Shown here piece by piece: positions 17,788 to 27,734 of a DNA stretch of 64,000 nt. The stretch comes from Myxococcales bacterium (GTDB lineage: Bacteria > Myxococcota_A > Polyangia > Polyangiales > Polyangiaceae). Both the position numbers and the translations under genes were made by a program. The DNA is taken from NCBI GenBank assembly GCA_016794345.1, contig JAEUKE010000248.1, positions 1-64,000 on the forward strand. Direction: 5' to 3'. Every line of letters begins with the position of its first letter. Positions within the stretch are counted from its first letter, which is position 1. The notes beneath the pieces are model-generated. The model ran no database searches. It was not told the origin of the DNA and saw only the letters and a list, made by a program, of their open reading frames with translations.

Positions 17788-18462
17788 ATGATGAATCGAC
17801 TACTCGCGCTCGAGAACGAAGTCCTCCGCCGTTCGAAGAAGGCCACTGCCCGCGCCGCCGCGCAGTCGCTCCGCAGGGTCGTGAGGCCCTTCCAGACGGC
17901 GACCGCCGTGTGGCCGGACGCCTCCGTGCAATCGATGAAGACGTTCCTCGTCAACAACGCGACGGGCGGGAATCCGCAGAACTGCATCGACACGATCAAC
18001 GAGGCGCTGAAGATCCTCTTCGCCCCCAAGAGGATCCCGACGGGCTCTGCAGTCCACCTGACGATGGACGCGCTCGCGACCGCCGGTCTTGCGACGAGCC
18101 GGACAGACTTCGAGTTCCTGGACGCGAAGGGAAAGACGACGACAGGGGTCGTTCGCCCGGACCACCTGGGCGTGGTGCTGCTCGACGAGCTCGTGACCTT
18201 GGCGAACAACGCGGTCGGCTGGAGCGTGTTCGGCTTCAGCCTGATGGACGGCTACCACAGCGTGCTCCTGTCCTTGGACAACTCCACGAGCACGCCGCGA
18301 GTCTATTGGTCCGATCAGTGGCCCACGAAGGGCGGGTTCAAGGAGTATGACAAGGCTGGGCTCAACGCCGAGGTCACCCGGTTGACCCAGGGGTGGTGGG
18401 ACGGTCAGCCCGCCAACAAGAAGCACCGCACGCGCTGCACGGTCTGGCGAACACTTCCCTGA
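17788..18462 (+). CDS. Putative papain-fold hydrolase closing the protease operon
   Basis: 224 residues (223 if the second ATG at 17791 is used, better spaced from the GGAG at 17781). The C-terminal ~160 residues carry a possible Cys-His-Asp triad: NCIDTINEAL (Cys66), GYHSVLLSLD (His157) and YWSDQW (Asp176), in the order and spacing expected for papain-like or NlpC-like cysteine hydrolases. The N-terminus is basic and helical. No signal peptide. It follows the M15-like gene by 19 bases, so the operon ends with two probable hydrolases. Confidence 0.55.
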   Translation: MMNRLLALENEVLRRSKKATARAAAQSLRRVVRPFQTATAVWPDASVQSMKTFLVNNATGGNPQNCIDTINEALKILFAPKRIPTGSAVHLTMDALATAGLATSRTDFEFLDAKGKTTTGVVRPDHLGVVLLDELVTLANNAVGWSVFGFSLMDGYHSVLLSLDNSTSTPRVYWSDQWPTKGGFKEYDKAGLNAEVTRLTQGWWDGQPANKKHRTRCTVWRTLP

Positions 18463-18508
18463 GGTCGTCGTCCGCGTGGCTTCGTAAGGCGCTATCCTGG
18501 AGCCGCCG

Positions 18509-20041
18509 ATGCGGCCCCGATTCCTTCTTCTCCTCGCCTTCGCGATCTCCTGCCGCGAGCCGACCCAGGTCACGCTCGAGATCTCGACGGACGCAGCCTG
18601 TGCGAGCGAGCCGCTCGCGCCGCTGATGCTCGTGGAGACGCTCGTGGTGGCGGGCGGGCCGACCCAGGTGCGGGAGCCGTCGGCGGCGGCGAACACGAGC
18701 ACGAGCGCGTGCGACGGGGGGGAAATCGGGAGCATCGTGCTCCACCCGGACGGGGGCGCGACCACGGCGGGGGTGCTCGTCGTCGGCAGGCTGCACGCGG
18801 ACGGCGGCGCGCCGACGGAGGAGGATTGCCTGGCGTTTGCGAACCCGGCTCCGGGCGCGGCGCCGGTCGACGGCTCGGCGTGCATCGTGGCGAGGCGGCA
18901 GGTGGAGTTCGTCGATCACAAGCCGCTGCGCCTGCCGATCCGGCTCAGCGTGGCGTGCGCGGGCTTCGTGTGTGACCCCGAGGAGACGTGCATCGCGGAT
19001 GAGCTCGGTCCGCGTTGCGTGAGCGCGGTGGTGGGGTGCGACACGAAGGGCGACTGCGACGCGCAGGGCGGTGGCGGCGTCGGCGGCGCTGGAACCGGCG
19101 CCGCGGGGGGCACGGGTGGTGGAGAAGGGGGCGGGCCGGTCGAGGCCACGGTGACGCCGATCGTGAACCCGGACGGCACGCCGTTCACGCACGTCGTGGG
19201 CTTCGACCCTCCGGGCAAGGCCATGGCGCTCCATCTCGACGACATGGGGATGGGGTTCCTCTACGAGCTGCAAGGAGACACCGCGAACATGGTTATCTCG
19301 CTCGGCAACGGTATGCCGACGACGTCGTCCTATCGGATGCGCGCCACCGTGGCCGGCGGCAAATCGTTGATCGCGTGGGACTACAACGGCTTCGTCGCGT
19401 CGCACACGGAGAGCTTCTCGACCGTCTTCCCGGTCAACGGTCCGCTCCGCGACTTCGTCATGACCGGGGAAGACTCGCTCCTGTTCGTCGGTCCGGCTGG
19501 GAACGGGGTTCTCGGGCAAGAAGGCACCAGCGTGGCGAGCCCCGTATGCGCGGAGCTTTCCCCCGGACCGACGAACGCAATGGCGTGGGGCGGCGGTGCG
19601 ATCTTCACCGGAGGCGCCCTCATCTGCAGCTGTTCCGGCTGCCAGCCAGCGATGGGTGGCGCGGAGATCGCGGACATCGCGGCGCACCCGACCCTGCCCC
19701 TTGCGATCGCGGTCTGGGCGCAGGGCGTGAGCGCCTTCCAGAACGACGTCATCACGACGGAGCGGGTGCTCTTGAACGAGCCGACGAAAGGTCGGCTCGG
19801 ATTCGTGCATGTCGCGCCGAGCGGCGCCGTCTGGGTGGCGTCATCGGCCGCCAGCGCGCAAGGCACGTTCCTGGCGCGGGGCTCCGTCGACGCCGAAGGC
19901 AAGCTGAGCGCCACCTGGTCGCGGGCCTTCGTGCCCGAGGTCGCGGGCGGCGCGATCTCCCTCTGGGCCACCGACACGCCCGCGCCCGCGGCGTTCGTGG
20001 TCGACAACGACGGGCAGCTCTTCCGGATCGAGGGCCTGTAA
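18509..20041 (+). CDS. Large lipoprotein with Gly-rich linker, unknown function
   Basis: 510 residues; signal peptide with lipobox FAISC (Cys15), a Cys-containing N-terminal domain (~20-185), a Gly/Thr-rich linker (~190-210), and a C-terminal domain (~215-510) with several WD/beta-propeller-like repeats ending in VVDNDGQLFRIEGL. This surface-lipoprotein layout is common in Polyangiales. No enzymatic motif is visible. It ends 100 bases before the convergent katG, with a hairpin between. Confidence 0.65.
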   Translation: MRPRFLLLLAFAISCREPTQVTLEISTDAACASEPLAPLMLVETLVVAGGPTQVREPSAAANTSTSACDGGEIGSIVLHPDGGATTAGVLVVGRLHADGGAPTEEDCLAFANPAPGAAPVDGSACIVARRQVEFVDHKPLRLPIRLSVACAGFVCDPEETCIADELGPRCVSAVVGCDTKGDCDAQGGGGVGGAGTGAAGGTGGGEGGGPVEATVTPIVNPDGTPFTHVVGFDPPGKAMALHLDDMGMGFLYELQGDTANMVISLGNGMPTTSSYRMRATVAGGKSLIAWDYNGFVASHTESFSTVFPVNGPLRDFVMTGEDSLLFVGPAGNGVLGQEGTSVASPVCAELSPGPTNAMAWGGGAIFTGGALICSCSGCQPAMGGAEIADIAAHPTLPLAIAVWAQGVSAFQNDVITTERVLLNEPTKGRLGFVHVAPSGAVWVASSAASAQGTFLARGSVDAEGKLSATWSRAFVPEVAGGAISLWATDTPAPAAFVVDNDGQLFRIEGL

Positions 20042-20050
20042 GCACGAGAC

Positions 20051-20073
20051 CCCCCTCACCGCGGTGACGGGGG
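20051..20073. terminator. Bidirectional hairpin terminator between convergent genes
   Basis: Stem CCCCC/GGGGG plus T-A and CACC/GGTG pairs around a GC turn, with one bulged C at 68; it sits in the gap between the lipoprotein gene and katG, which point at each other. A U-run is missing, so termination could be weak or factor-assisted. Confidence 0.55.
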
Positions 20074-20139
20074 CCCGGGGGGTGAATCCACGGCGACGAC
20101 CTCGCGGAACAGGCCGGACGCCGCCCGCTTGGCTCTGCG

Positions 20140-22467
20140 CTATTTCTTCTTCAGGTCGAACCGGTCCGCGTTCATGACCTTGGTCCACGCGGCGGCGAAG
20201 TCCTTGGCGAACTTCTCCTTGGCGTCGTCCGAGGCGTAGAGCTCCGAGATGGCGCGGAGCTGGGAGTTGGCGCCGAAGACGAGGTCGACCGCGGTGCCGG
20301 TCCATTTGATGTTGCCGGTCTTGCGGTCGCGGCCCTCGTAGACGCCGTCCTTCTCGGACTTCTTCCACTCGACATCCATATCGAGCAGGTTGGTGAAGAA
20401 GTCGTTCGTGAGGGCGCCGGGCTTCGTGGTGAAGACGCCGTTCTTGGAACCGTCGTAGTTGGTGTCGAGGACACGCATGCCCGCGACGAGGACGGCCATC
20501 TCGGGCGCGCTGAGGTTCAGCAAGTCCGCCTTGTCGACGAGGAGCTCCGCGGGGGTGCGCGCGGCGCCTGCCTTGACGTAGTTGCGGAAGCCGTCGGCCT
20601 CGGGCTCGAGGTTCTGGAAGGAGGCGACGTCGGTCATCTCCTGCGTGGCGTCGGTGCGACCCGGGGTGAAGGGGATCTTGAGGTCGACGCCGGCCTTCTT
20701 CGCGGCGTCTTCGATGGCGGCGTTGCCCGCGAGGACGATGAGATCGGCGAGGCTGATCTTCTTGCCGCCCGGAGCCGACTTGTTGAACTTCTCGCGGATG
20801 CCGTCGAGCGTGGCGATGGCCTTGGCGATCTCGGCGGGCTGGTTCACCGCCCAGTCCTTCTGAGGGGCGAGGCGAACGCGCGCGCCGTTGGCGCCGCCGC
20901 GCAGATCGGTGTCGCGGTACGTGGACGCGGCGGCCCACGCGAGCTTCACGAGCTGCGAGGTGGTGAGACCGGAGGCGAGGACCTGCTTCTTGAGCGTGGC
21001 GATCTCGGCGTCTCCGACGAGCTTGTGGTCGACCGCCGGCACCGGGTCTTGCCAGAGCTGCGCCGCCGGCACGCTCTTGCCGAGCAAGCGCACGTGCGGG
21101 CCCATGTCGCGGTGGGTGAGCTTGAACCACGCGCGCGCGAAGGCGTCCTCGAAGTCCTTCGGGTTCTTGTAGAAGCGCTCGGAGACCTTCCGGTAGTCCG
21201 GGTCCTCCTTGAGCGCGAGATCGGTGGTGAGCATCATCGGCTTGTGGGCCTTCTTGGGATCGTGCGCGTCCGGCACGGTGGCCTTGCCGCCCTTGGGCGT
21301 CCATTGCTGGGCGCCGCCGGGGCTCTTCGTGAGCTCCCACTCGTTCTCGAAGAGGTTCTGGAAGTAGCCATGAGACCATTGCACGGGCGTGCTGGTCCAG
21401 GCGCCCTCGAGGCCGCTGGTAATGGTGTCGGCCCCCTTGCCCTTGCCGCACTTGTTCTTCCAGCCGAGCCCCTGCTCCTCGATGGTGGCGCCTTCGGGCT
21501 CACGGCCGACGCAGTCGGCGGCCTTGGCCGCCCCGTGCGCCTTGCCCAGGGTGTGACCGCCGGCGATGAGCGCCACGGTCTCCTCGTCGTTCATGGCCAT
21601 TCGGCCGAACGTGATGCGAATGTGCTTCGCGGCTTCCTTCGGGTCGGGCACGCCATTGGGGCCTTCGGGGTTCACGTAGATGAGGCCCATGTGGGTGGCG
21701 CCGAGCGGGCGGGCGAGCTCCTTGCCGTCCTTCGAGAAGCGGTCGGTGCCCAGCCATTCGGTCTCGGGGCCCCAGTTGATGTCGGTCGGCTCGAAGACGT
21801 CCTCCCGGCCGCCAGCGAACCCGAACGTCTTGAAGCCCATCGACTCGAGGGCGACGTTGCCGGAGAGGACCATGAGGTCCGCCCAGGAGAGGCTGCGGCC
21901 GTACTTCTTCTTGATCGGCCAGAGCAGCCGGCGCGCCTTGTCGAGGTTCGCGTTGTCCGGCCAGCTGTTGAGCGGCGCGAAGCGGATGGTGCCCGAGGCC
22001 GCGCCGCCGCGACCGTCGGTCACGCGGTAGGTGCCGGCGCTGTGCCAGGCGAGGCGGATCATGAGCCCGCCGTAGTGACCGTAGTCGGCCGGCCACCAGT
22101 CCTGCGAGGTGGTGAGGACCTTCTCGATGTCCTTCTTCACCGCGGCGATGTCGAGCTTGTTGAACGCGGCCGCGTAGTCGAAGGTCGGGTCGGTCGGATC
22201 GTTCTTGAGCGCGTTCGCCTTCAGCGGGCGCAGGTCGAGCTGGTTGGGCCACCAATCATCGATGCCGTAGGGCTTGTCGGCGACCTTCTTCGCCTGCGGC
22301 GACGGGTTGGGCGGGGGCGCGTCCGGCTTGTTCGCGGGCGTGACGGGGGGCGCGGTCTGCGCCTCCGGCCCGGCGCAGCCCAGGGCCGTTGCCGCCAAGC
22401 TCAAGCCGAGCGCGATGCCCCAGACAGACGATGATCCTCGGAGCGTCATGACTCGTGTGCGGTTCAT
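20140..22467 (-). CDS. katG: Catalase-peroxidase KatG, predicted exported lipoprotein
   Basis: 775 residues from ATG 22467 (ATG 22449 also possible). The N-terminus has a signal peptide and lipobox ATALGC (Cys31), followed by a Pro/Ala linker. Both KatG halves are present. Active site: Arg138, Trp141 and His142 in RLAWHSAGTYR, proximal His305 in AGGHTLGKAHG, and the Met-Tyr-Trp adduct formed by Trp141, Tyr264 (GLIYVNPEGP) and Met290 (FGRMAMND). It decomposes H2O2 and should work in the periplasm or attached to a membrane. The gene is divergent from a GAF/sigma-54 activator, which may regulate it. The lipobox is unusual for KatG, though exported KatG forms (KatP) exist. Confidence 0.93.
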   Translation of the reverse strand: MNRTRVMTLRGSSSVWGIALGLSLAATALGCAGPEAQTAPPVTPANKPDAPPPNPSPQAKKVADKPYGIDDWWPNQLDLRPLKANALKNDPTDPTFDYAAAFNKLDIAAVKKDIEKVLTTSQDWWPADYGHYGGLMIRLAWHSAGTYRVTDGRGGAASGTIRFAPLNSWPDNANLDKARRLLWPIKKKYGRSLSWADLMVLSGNVALESMGFKTFGFAGGREDVFEPTDINWGPETEWLGTDRFSKDGKELARPLGATHMGLIYVNPEGPNGVPDPKEAAKHIRITFGRMAMNDEETVALIAGGHTLGKAHGAAKAADCVGREPEGATIEEQGLGWKNKCGKGKGADTITSGLEGAWTSTPVQWSHGYFQNLFENEWELTKSPGGAQQWTPKGGKATVPDAHDPKKAHKPMMLTTDLALKEDPDYRKVSERFYKNPKDFEDAFARAWFKLTHRDMGPHVRLLGKSVPAAQLWQDPVPAVDHKLVGDAEIATLKKQVLASGLTTSQLVKLAWAAASTYRDTDLRGGANGARVRLAPQKDWAVNQPAEIAKAIATLDGIREKFNKSAPGGKKISLADLIVLAGNAAIEDAAKKAGVDLKIPFTPGRTDATQEMTDVASFQNLEPEADGFRNYVKAGAARTPAELLVDKADLLNLSAPEMAVLVAGMRVLDTNYDGSKNGVFTTKPGALTNDFFTNLLDMDVEWKKSEKDGVYEGRDRKTGNIKWTGTAVDLVFGANSQLRAISELYASDDAKEKFAKDFAAAWTKVMNADRFDLKKK

Positions 22468-22546
22468 GGGCGGCGCCCTACGCAAGGCTGGGACCAAGCC
22501 TGCGCCGCCGAAGTTATTGGGTTTTTCTGGGGTTCAAGCGGCCGGG

Positions 22547-22562
22547 CAACGATATGTCGTTG
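22547..22562. promoter_or_regulatory. Inverted repeat in the katG-regulator divergent gap
   Basis: Perfect six-base arms CAACGA and TCGTTG flank TATG, in an AT-rich stretch between the divergent katG and sigma-54 activator genes. A second imperfect palindrome CCAATATTTGG follows at about 22572-22582. Likely operator or promoter elements; the protein that binds is unknown. Confidence 0.4.
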
Positions 22563-22618
22563 CTGGGTTCACCAATATTTGGTTGCGCGACGAAATCCCG
22601 TTGGTCAATCTCTCAGGC

Positions 22619-24151
<1,533 letters not shown>

Positions 24152-24269
24152 CGGGGCACGCGAGCGGGCGACGGCCCTGGGCGCGAGATCACGTGGCGGC
24201 ACGTGCCGGGTGTGCTGCCCCGTCATTTTCTTGAGCCGTGCCGGGCCCCTGGGCGCCACTAGCCAGATC

Positions 24270-25700
24270 ATGCGAACCGGAGCTTTCCTTTTCTCGGCGC
24301 TTTCCTTGGTCGTGGGCTGCAGCGAGGTCGAGGTCGACCCCCAAGGCGGGGGCGGCCAGGGCGGTTCGGGCGGCTCGGGCGGTCAGGGGGCAGGCGGGAG
24401 CGACTACGTGCCGTTCCCCCAGAGCTGTACGCCCAGCGAGGTGCGTGGCGCCTGTGACGGCGAGTCGTTCCAGAAGTGCGGGAACGGAACGCTCGACAGC
24501 TGCGAGATCTGCTGGACGGTCGACGACGGTCCCGAGCAGTGCGACACCATCACCGAGGCGTGCGACCTGACGCCGACGGCGACGTGCCAGGCGCTCGGCT
24601 ATCAGAGCGGCGAGACCATCTGCAGCCCGGCCTGTGGTCACGACATCCGCGACTGCGACTCGTGCCTGGGCTCACCGAGCCAGCTCGCGTGCGCGCGGCC
24701 GCGGCTCGACGGCTTCGACGTGATGGACATCGAGATCGCGACGAACGGGGACGAGATCGCGGCGGCCTGGTTCAGCTTCGGCAAGGTCCTGCACTTCGCG
24801 CGCTTCACGAAGGACCTCCAGCTGATCGCCGACAAGCCGGGCTGCGGCACCATCGATGGTGGCGGTCCCATCAGCCTCGCGCCTGCGCCCGGCGGCTGGG
24901 TGGTCGCGGTCGGCGGCGTGGGCGAGAGCCCGCAGATGCAGATCATCCGGCTCGACGCCGAGGGCATCGAGCTGGGCGCGCCTCGCCTCGTCGCAAACGC
25001 CACGTTCCCTTCGCTCGTCGCGCGGCCGGGCGCGACGCCGTACCTCGTGTACTCGAGCACCGCCCACGCGGCCTCGCCGGGGGACGTGGTCGCCGAGCTG
25101 CTCGACGAGACGGGCGCGGCGACCTGGCAGGCCGTGCTCCCGAACGACGCGTTCGGCGAGATCACCGCCGCTGGGTTCGCCGACCCGGGCCTGCTCGTCG
25201 CCCTGCGCGAGGCCGAAACGGCGTCGACCACCTTGCTCGTCGCCATCGACGAGACCGGCGCGGTGAGCCCGGCGCGCGATGTCGGCCTCACCAACGAGAT
25301 CGTCCTGGCGGCCGCGGCTCCGGGGCGTGTGGCCGCCGTGTGGCGTCGCGACGAGTCGCAGGAGCTGCAGTGGCTCGACGGCAGCGGAGAAGACGTCGGC
25401 GCGCCGGTCACGCTCGCGCCGCGCGACGAGATCGTCGTGTCGCAGCAGCGCGCCGTCACCGTGTCGAACGGGCGCGCCGTGGTCATGCTCGCGGAGGACA
25501 TGCAGAAGACGCTGACCATGTTCCACGTCGAGCAAGACGGGAGCTACTCCGTCGAGCCGTACACGCTCGCGACCGAGCCGCAAGGCATCGCGTGGGTCGC
25601 AGGCACGCAGCTCGGCGGCGATCCGGTCTTCGCGTGGACCACGTATTCGGCGGGCGACCCGGCGGGCGATCGGTTCGTGCTCGGCAGCGTGAAGCGCTGA
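24270..25700 (+). CDS. Lipoprotein with Gly/Ser linker and beta-propeller-like repeats
   Basis: Start ATG 24270 places a good signal peptide with lipobox LVVGC directly in front of a Gly-rich linker. The 476-residue product has a Cys-rich domain (~45-130, several CxxC-like pairs) and then repetitive beta-rich sequence (~150-476), typical of surface lipoproteins in this group. No enzyme motif seen. Two CACGTG boxes (24190 and 24200) lie in the gap upstream, the second inside the palindrome GGCACGTGCC. Confidence 0.65.
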   Translation: MRTGAFLFSALSLVVGCSEVEVDPQGGGGQGGSGGSGGQGAGGSDYVPFPQSCTPSEVRGACDGESFQKCGNGTLDSCEICWTVDDGPEQCDTITEACDLTPTATCQALGYQSGETICSPACGHDIRDCDSCLGSPSQLACARPRLDGFDVMDIEIATNGDEIAAAWFSFGKVLHFARFTKDLQLIADKPGCGTIDGGGPISLAPAPGGWVVAVGGVGESPQMQIIRLDAEGIELGAPRLVANATFPSLVARPGATPYLVYSSTAHAASPGDVVAELLDETGAATWQAVLPNDAFGEITAAGFADPGLLVALREAETASTTLLVAIDETGAVSPARDVGLTNEIVLAAAAPGRVAAVWRRDESQELQWLDGSGEDVGAPVTLAPRDEIVVSQQRAVTVSNGRAVVMLAEDMQKTLTMFHVEQDGSYSVEPYTLATEPQGIAWVAGTQLGGDPVFAWTTYSAGDPAGDRFVLGSVKR

Positions 25701-25900
25701 CGCTGGGCGCGGTCAGGTCGTGACGAAAGCGGGGATGCTCGCCGACCCGCGACCGTGGGCGCCAGAGCCTGCCCGCTCTCCAGCCGCATCGTGATGTGGA
25801 ACGCAAACGCCGTGCTCATACCCTGATGTCGACACGAGCCGCGCGCAGTTGCGTGAATTTCGACCGCCGGGTGCGAAGACGGCGCGGGCGCGCGCCCTCG

Positions 25901-26148
25901 CCTCGCGACGCGCGCCTCGGCCTCGCGACGCGCGCGGCCTCGCGACGGTGCGACCGCGCCTCGCGACGTTGCGACCGAAGTCGAGACGGTGCGACCGAAG
26001 TCGAGGGATGCGGCGGAAGGGGGGGGCCTCGGTCGCATGGGCGGGCGACCTCGGTCGCAACGGCCTCGAGGGCCGATGCGAAGGCGCGCAAAGTCGCGCG
26101 AATCTGGGGTGAGCAGGCTCGCCGTCGCGCCGCATGCGACCGAGGTCA
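25901..26148. repeat. Short direct and inverted repeats in a convergent gap
   Basis: The 576-base gap 25701-26276 between two convergent genes holds no believable gene. It contains four copies of CCTCGCGACG (25901, 25921, 25938, 25959) and two copies of GCGACCGAAGTCGAG at 25971 and 25991, spaced by 20 bases. Inverted forms of the GCGACCGAGG core follow (CCTCGGTCGCA near 26027 and 26049; TGCGACCGAGGTC near 26136). The repeats resemble tandem binding sites or a decayed satellite; nothing specific can be assigned. Confidence 0.55.
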
Positions 26149-26276
26149 CGATTGCATGCTACAGCGGTCGAGGGTTGCGCGCGATCCAGGGGGGAGCGGT
26201 CGCCCGCCGCGCGCCGAGGTCGAGCGCAGGGCGGTCCACCCAGGCAAGCTCTTCCGCGTCACCGGCCTCTGAACGG

Positions 26277-27680
26277 TCAGGCCGCGCGCCGGCGCACGCG
26301 GAGCCGGAAGCCCTTCGGCTTCGGCGAAATGGTCGGCGTGAGGCGGAGCGGCCCCGGGTCCTCGAAGTCCATTTCACGGACCACCATGGCCAGGCAGAGC
26401 GAGGCCTCGATCAGGGCGAAGTGTTTGCCGGTGCAAGCGCGCTTGCCGATGCCGAATGGCTTGTAAGCCGCCGCGGGGCGCGCCTTGACGGCCTCGGGGA
26501 GGAAGCGGTCGGGGTCGAACCGCGTGGGCTCCTTCCAGACGGCGGGGTCGCGATGGATGGCATTGAGCAGCAAGCCAAATGGCCGACCCTTCGGGGCGAC
26601 ATAGGGCCCCATCGAGGTGTCCTCCTTGGCGGCGCGGGTGACCGCGGGGACGGTAGGCCAGAGGCGCAGCGACTCGTGCAGCACGCGGCGAACGAGGTCG
26701 AGCTCGAGCACCTGTTTCATGGTCGGCATGCCCTGCCGACCCACGGCCTCGTCCACCTCGCGGCGCACGCGCAGGAAGAGCTCACGATCGCGCGCGAGGG
26801 CGTGGAACGCAAAGGACAGGAGGCCGGCGGTGGTCTCGTGGCCCGCCACGAGGAAGGTGAGGATCTGGTAGCGGATGTTCTTGTCGGAGAGCTTCTCGCC
26901 CGATTTCGGATCGGGCACGGTCAGCATGAGCGACAGGAAGTCACGCGGCCACTTCTCTTCGGGGAGGCGCTTCCGCTCGCGGATCACGTCGTCGACCAGG
27001 CAGAAGAGCGACTCGATGTCGCGCTGGTAGCGCGCGCGGTGCTTGCGGAAGAGCGGCTCGACGAAGAGCGGGCGCTGGAGGACGTCGATCGACTCCTGCA
27101 AGGTGCGCGCGATCGCCTGCAAGAAGGGGTGGAGCTCGGTGCTCTCGAAGCTGTCGAAGCGGTGATCGAAGCCGGCGAGCGAGATCGTGTCGAGCGTGAG
27201 CTTGGTCATGTCGGGCACGACGTCCACCGGCCCGTTCGCGCGCAGCCAGTGCTCGAGGAGCCGCTCGAGCGTCTCGGTCATGGCCGGGTAATACCGCTCG
27301 AGCGAGGCGGTGCTGAAGCCCGGCGCGAGGATGCGGTTCGCCTTGTGCCAGTTGTCTTCGTCCGAATGGGCGGTGAAGAGCCCGTCCCCCGCGAAGTCGC
27401 GGATGTGCACGAGCGGCCCGTCGAGCACCTTCTCGAAGCGGTTCTCGTCCACGAGGTCCTCGGCGAGCGAGACGTTGCCGACGAAGATGGGGATGATGCC
27501 GTCCGGCCGCTCCACGCGCAGCGCGCCGACGTCGCGGTGCTGTTCGATCAGCTCGAGCATGCGCGGCATGAACCCCTCCGGGTGGTAGAGCCACGGGAGC
27601 GAGCCGATGATCGGCAGCTTCGGGAGGATGGGGATGTCGCTCAGCGGGCGAAGCGCGGAAGTCGTTGTACCGTCGGCCAC
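26277..27680 (-). CDS. Cytochrome P450, CYP102-like heme domain
   Basis: 467 residues from GTG 27680, chosen because the divergent regulator starts only ~50 bases away. Motifs: I-helix LVAGHETTAG, K-helix ESLRLWPT, heme-binding loop PFGIGKRACTGKHFAL (cysteine thiolate ligand), and a C-terminal ISPKPKGFRLRV resembling P450 BM3 heme domains (CYP102). No reductase domain is fused, so electrons must come from separate redox partners. Likely substrates are fatty acids or similar hydrophobic compounds, by analogy. The divergent TetR gene mirrors the BM3R1-CYP102A1 arrangement of Bacillus megaterium. Confidence 0.92.
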   Translation of the reverse strand: MADGTTTSALRPLSDIPILPKLPIIGSLPWLYHPEGFMPRMLELIEQHRDVGALRVERPDGIIPIFVGNVSLAEDLVDENRFEKVLDGPLVHIRDFAGDGLFTAHSDEDNWHKANRILAPGFSTASLERYYPAMTETLERLLEHWLRANGPVDVVPDMTKLTLDTISLAGFDHRFDSFESTELHPFLQAIARTLQESIDVLQRPLFVEPLFRKHRARYQRDIESLFCLVDDVIRERKRLPEEKWPRDFLSLMLTVPDPKSGEKLSDKNIRYQILTFLVAGHETTAGLLSFAFHALARDRELFLRVRREVDEAVGRQGMPTMKQVLELDLVRRVLHESLRLWPTVPAVTRAAKEDTSMGPYVAPKGRPFGLLLNAIHRDPAVWKEPTRFDPDRFLPEAVKARPAAAYKPFGIGKRACTGKHFALIEASLCLAMVVREMDFEDPGPLRLTPTISPKPKGFRLRVRRRAA

Positions 27681-27695
27681 GGCTGGTAGGGTAAG

Positions 27696-27712
27696 GCCGC
27701 CGCTCGGGCGGC
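27696..27712. promoter_or_regulatory. Inverted repeat in the P450-TetR divergent gap
   Basis: Arms GCCGCC and GGCGGC separated by GCTCG lie in the ~50-base space between the P450 start (minus) and the TetR start (plus). Position and symmetry suit a TetR operator that would control both genes. The high GC makes chance symmetry possible. Confidence 0.35.
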
Positions 27713-27734
27713 GCAGCTCGGGTTTGTGAGGGGC

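Noticed and set aside
8714..18462. Extracellular contractile injection system or type VI secretion cluster
   Set aside because: No sheath, tube, baseplate (gp25-like), VgrG or AAA+ ATPase signature is present among the genes; only effector-like hydrolases and unknowns.
25901..26148. CRISPR array
   Set aside because: Units are 10-15 bases, irregularly spaced and without unique spacers of constant length; no cas genes nearby.
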